Shown piece after piece: positions 61,506 through 64,000 of a DNA stretch of 64,000 nucleotides; the first letter of the stretch is position 1; each line of letters starts with the position of its first letter. A program made the position numbers and the translations under genes. The notes under the pieces were generated by a model. That model was not told the DNA's origin and searched no databases. It worked only from the letters and a program-made list of their open reading frames with translations. The stretch spans positions 1 to 64,000 of the forward strand of contig JAGZHZ010000014.1 of assembly GCA_018366495.1 (NCBI GenBank), written 5' to 3'. The stretch is from Clostridiales bacterium. Its GTDB lineage: Bacteria; Bacillota; Clostridia; Lachnospirales; Lachnospiraceae.

Positions 61506-64000
61506 TTACTGAAGTCTGGAAATTTTTTCTACAATCTCCTCTAAAAGACGGATGAAATCCATTTTTTCTTTCCCATTTTTTCTCACGTTCTGATAGATGA
61601 AATACGGCGGTGATTCTACCACAAATCTGATATTTCCCTTGCTCTCTTTTACAAACGCATCAATTTTCATCGCATCAATCTTCGCTCGCTCAAACATGCG
61701 GAAACGAACTGCCTCTCCCTGCTGTGAAATTTCTGTGATATAGGCGCGGTGCGCATCGGATTTCAGTTTTGCCACGTTTAACAGATTCTGGACAGATTTT
61801 GGCGGTTCCCCGAAACGATCCAGCAGTTCTTCCAGCATATCATCGTATTCTTCTTCCGACTCAATGGCGGCAATTCGCTTATATAAATCCAGTTTCTGAT
61901 ATTCATTTTTGATATATCGCTCCGGAATATATGCATCAATGTTGATGTCGATCGACGTCTCATATAATTCTTCCGGATCAGTCTCGCCTTTGACCTCTCT
62001 CACCGCTTCATTCAGCATTTTACAGTAAAGATCATATCCGACAGCTTCCATATGACCGTGCTGTTCCACACCGAGCAGATTTCCTGTACCCCTGATTTCC
62101 AGATCTCTCATTGCAATCTTAAATCCTGATCCTAAATCTGAGAACTCTCGGATTGCTGACAGTCGTTTTTCTGCCACTTCTCTGAGTACTTTATTTCTCC
62201 GATACATCAAAAATGCGTATGCCGTCCTGTTCGACCGCCCCACGCGCCCGCGCAGCTGGTAGAGCTGTGATAGGCCAAGCGTATCGGCATCGTGGATAAT
62301 CATCGTATTTACATTGGGGATATCCAGTCCCGTCTCAATGATCGTCGTGGAGACCAGCACATCAATCTCTCCGTTGATGAACTCATACATAATCTTTTCC
62401 AGTTCATGCTCTTTCATCTGCCCATGTGCAAATGCTACCTGTGCATCCGGAACAAGCTTTGCAATCGTATTTGTCATCTCAACAATCGTATTGACCCGGT
62501 TATAAACATAATAAACCTGTCCGCCTCTTCCAAGTTCTCTGTTGATCGCTTCACGCACCATCTCTTCATTATATTCCATCACATACGTCTGAATCGGCAT
62601 TCGGTCAATCGGCGGTTCCTCCAGTACGCACATATCTCGGATTCCAATCAGACTCATATGAAGTGTTCTCGGAATCGGTGTGGCTGTCAAAGTTAAAACA
62701 TCCACGGCTGTCTTTAGCTTTTTGATTTTTTCTTTATCCGCAACGCCAAACCGCTGTTCCTCATCAATGATTAAAAGCCCCAGATCTTTAAACTGCACAT
62801 CCTTCGATAAAACACGATGAGTCCCGATCACGATGTCTACCAGTCCTTTTTTTAAATCTGTGAGCGTTTTTTTCTGTTCTGCCGGCGTCCGAAAACGGCA
62901 AAGCAGATCGACTCGAACCGGAAAGTCTTTCATTCTCTGCGCAAATGTGTTGTAATGCTGCTGTGCCAGAATCGTTGTCGGAACAAGGTATACGACTTGT
63001 TTGCTGTCCTGAACCGCCTTAAATGCAGCTCGGATTGCAATCTCTGTCTTTCCATATCCTACATCTCCGCAGATCAGGCGATCCATAATCTTTGTACTTT
63101 CCATATCTTTCTTTGTCGCCTCAATCGCAGCATACTGATCTTCCGTCTCTTCATATGGAAATAATTCTTCAAATTCCTTCTGCCACACGGTATCCTCACC
63201 ATAACAGAATCCTTTGTCCTGCTGTCTTTTCGCATACAGCTCCACAAGATCCTTTGCGATATCCTGAACGGCTTTTCGCACTTTTGCCTTTGTCTTGTGC
63301 CATTCCTGCGTTCCCAGCTTGTTCAGCTTCGGAACTTTCGCCCCGGCTCCCGCATATTTTTGTATCGCATCCAGCTGTGTCGCCGGAATATACAGATTAC
63401 TGCCATTGCCATATTCCAGCTTCATATAATCTTTTGTGATCTTGTCGACCTCAATCTTTTCAATTCCTCGATAGATTCCAAGCCCGTGGCTTTCATGGAC
63501 GACATAATCTCCCACGTTCAGTTCCGAAAAGCTCTGAATTTTCCGCCCTTCATACGTTTTCTGCCGTTTCTTTTTTTTCTTCTCTTTTCCAAAAATATCA
63601 TTTTCCGAGAGAATCGCAAACCGGATCATAGGATACTCATATCCCTTAGCGCTGTTTCCGTATACGACTAAAATTTCTCCCGGCAGAATTTCCCGGTCTT
63701 GTTCTTCTGTATATACGCTGTTCAGTCCATTTTCACGCAGATCCTCAGCGAGACGTTTTGCCCTCGTTCTTGATCCTGAAAGTACAATCACTTGATATTT
63801 TTCTTTTTTCCAGCGCAGCAGGTCTTTGACGAGCAGCTCAAAACTGCTGTTGTATCCGCTGATAGACTTTACATTCAGATGAAAACGAGAAGAAATCAAA
63901 AAAGAACTGTGCAGCTGTTCCAGTGTACAAAGCCCCGCACAGTTTCTTCTGTTGATCTTTGCCGTGATTTCCTCCGCTCCATATAAAATCCCCGTCTGTG
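61506..64000 (-). CDS. mfd: Transcription-repair coupling factor Mfd (5' end outside window)
   Basis: ATP-dependent translocase that removes stalled RNA polymerase and recruits UvrA to lesions. About 830 C-terminal codons are present; the frame is open at base 64000 (QTGILYGAEEI...), so the N-terminal UvrB-like part lies outside. Seen here: the RNA polymerase interaction domain (VGDYVVHESHGLGIYRG), helicase motif I CGDVGYGKTEIAIRAAF, the DEEQRFG motif II, TATPIPRTLHMSL, and QLRGRVGRSNRTAYAF motif VI. The C-terminal TRCF domain (from about IDINIDAYIPERYI) is complete. A nominal TTG start at 63899 is internal and not the real start. Confidence 0.95.
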   Translation of the reverse strand, partial: QTGILYGAEEITAKINRRNCAGLCTLEQLHSSFLISSRFHLNVKSISGYNSSFELLVKDLLRWKKEKYQVIVLSGSRTRAKRLAEDLRENGLNSVYTEEQDREILPGEILVVYGNSAKGYEYPMIRFAILSENDIFGKEKKKKKRQKTYEGRKIQSFSELNVGDYVVHESHGLGIYRGIEKIEVDKITKDYMKLEYGNGSNLYIPATQLDAIQKYAGAGAKVPKLNKLGTQEWHKTKAKVRKAVQDIAKDLVELYAKRQQDKGFCYGEDTVWQKEFEELFPYEETEDQYAAIEATKKDMESTKIMDRLICGDVGYGKTEIAIRAAFKAVQDSKQVVYLVPTTILAQQHYNTFAQRMKDFPVRVDLLCRFRTPAEQKKTLTDLKKGLVDIVIGTHRVLSKDVQFKDLGLLIIDEEQRFGVADKEKIKKLKTAVDVLTLTATPIPRTLHMSLIGIRDMCVLEEPPIDRMPIQTYVMEYNEEMVREAINRELGRGGQVYYVYNRVNTIVEMTNTIAKLVPDAQVAFAHGQMKEHELEKIMYEFINGEIDVLVSTTIIETGLDIPNVNTMIIHDADTLGLSQLYQLRGRVGRSNRTAYAFLMYRRNKVLREVAEKRLSAIREFSDLGSGFKIAMRDLEIRGTGNLLGVEQHGHMEAVGYDLYCKMLNEAVREVKGETDPEELYETSIDINIDAYIPERYIKNEYQKLDLYKRIAAIESEEEYDDMLEELLDRFGEPPKSVQNLLNVAKLKSDAHRAYITEISQQGEAVRFRMFERAKIDAMKIDAFVKESKGNIRFVVESPPYFIYQNVRKNGKEKMDFIRLLEEIVEKISRLQ

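Noticed and set aside
63897..63899. TTG at 63899 as the mfd start
   Set aside because: The frame stays open to the window edge with mfd-like sequence, so this codon is internal.

Overview
This window reads as a low-to-mid GC, spore-lineage Clostridia chromosome, most likely a gut Lachnospiraceae species of the Blautia/Mediterraneibacter ([Ruminococcus] gnavus) type. The reasons are a spoVT gene, a dnaE-pfkA gene pair, Gram-positive Shine-Dalgarno sites (AGGAGG) before most genes, sortase-type and Cna_B-type surface proteins, and protein sequences that resemble that family from memory. I could not run a database search. Nearly all genes lie on the minus strand; the plus-strand exceptions are pncB, a small membrane protein and a secreted MBG/YDG protein.

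Layout. 1-2.5 kb: greA-lysS, driven by a near-perfect sigma-A promoter; lysS is cut by the window edge and carries a C-terminal tRNA-binding domain. 2.7-6.4 kb: operon argF - small membrane protein - birA - small protein - dusB, with tightly overlapping genes. 6.5-8 kb: SPFH and NfeD membrane pair. 8.1-24.5 kb: an SH3/SleB-type cell-wall hydrolase and a giant Cna_B-repeat surface protein (about 4970 residues if intact) whose anchor end is split off by a one-base frameshift. 24.5-32.1 kb: an rRNA/tRNA methyltransferase, pfkA and dnaE. dnaE is broken into three exons by two ORF-less group II introns, which is the most notable feature of the window. 32.2-36.5 kb: CPBP protease, methyltransferase, small protein, RidA, CvfB, acyl-ACP thioesterase. 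36.6-40.2 kb: tRNA-Gln(CUG), pncB, spoVT and a membrane protein. 40.3-44.6 kb: a sugar ABC operon (binding protein, two permeases, LacI regulator) with a palindromic operator and an internal terminator. 44.8-53.1 kb: a calcium-type P-type ATPase and a tellurium-resistance-like stress operon (yceG-like, telA, three terD paralogues). 53.5-61.4 kb: secreted MBG/YDG repeat protein, a DHHW/MBOAT O-acetylation pair and a PrsA-like lipoprotein. 61.5 kb to the end: mfd, cut by the window edge.

The strongest discovery is the dnaE arrangement. Both insertions fall inside highly conserved polymerase motifs. They share sequence with each other, keep domain V hairpins and correct intron ends, and hold only short remnants of a reverse-transcriptase N-terminus. 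Removing both restores an uninterrupted DnaE of 1160 residues. No CRISPR array, prophage or complete transposon was seen.
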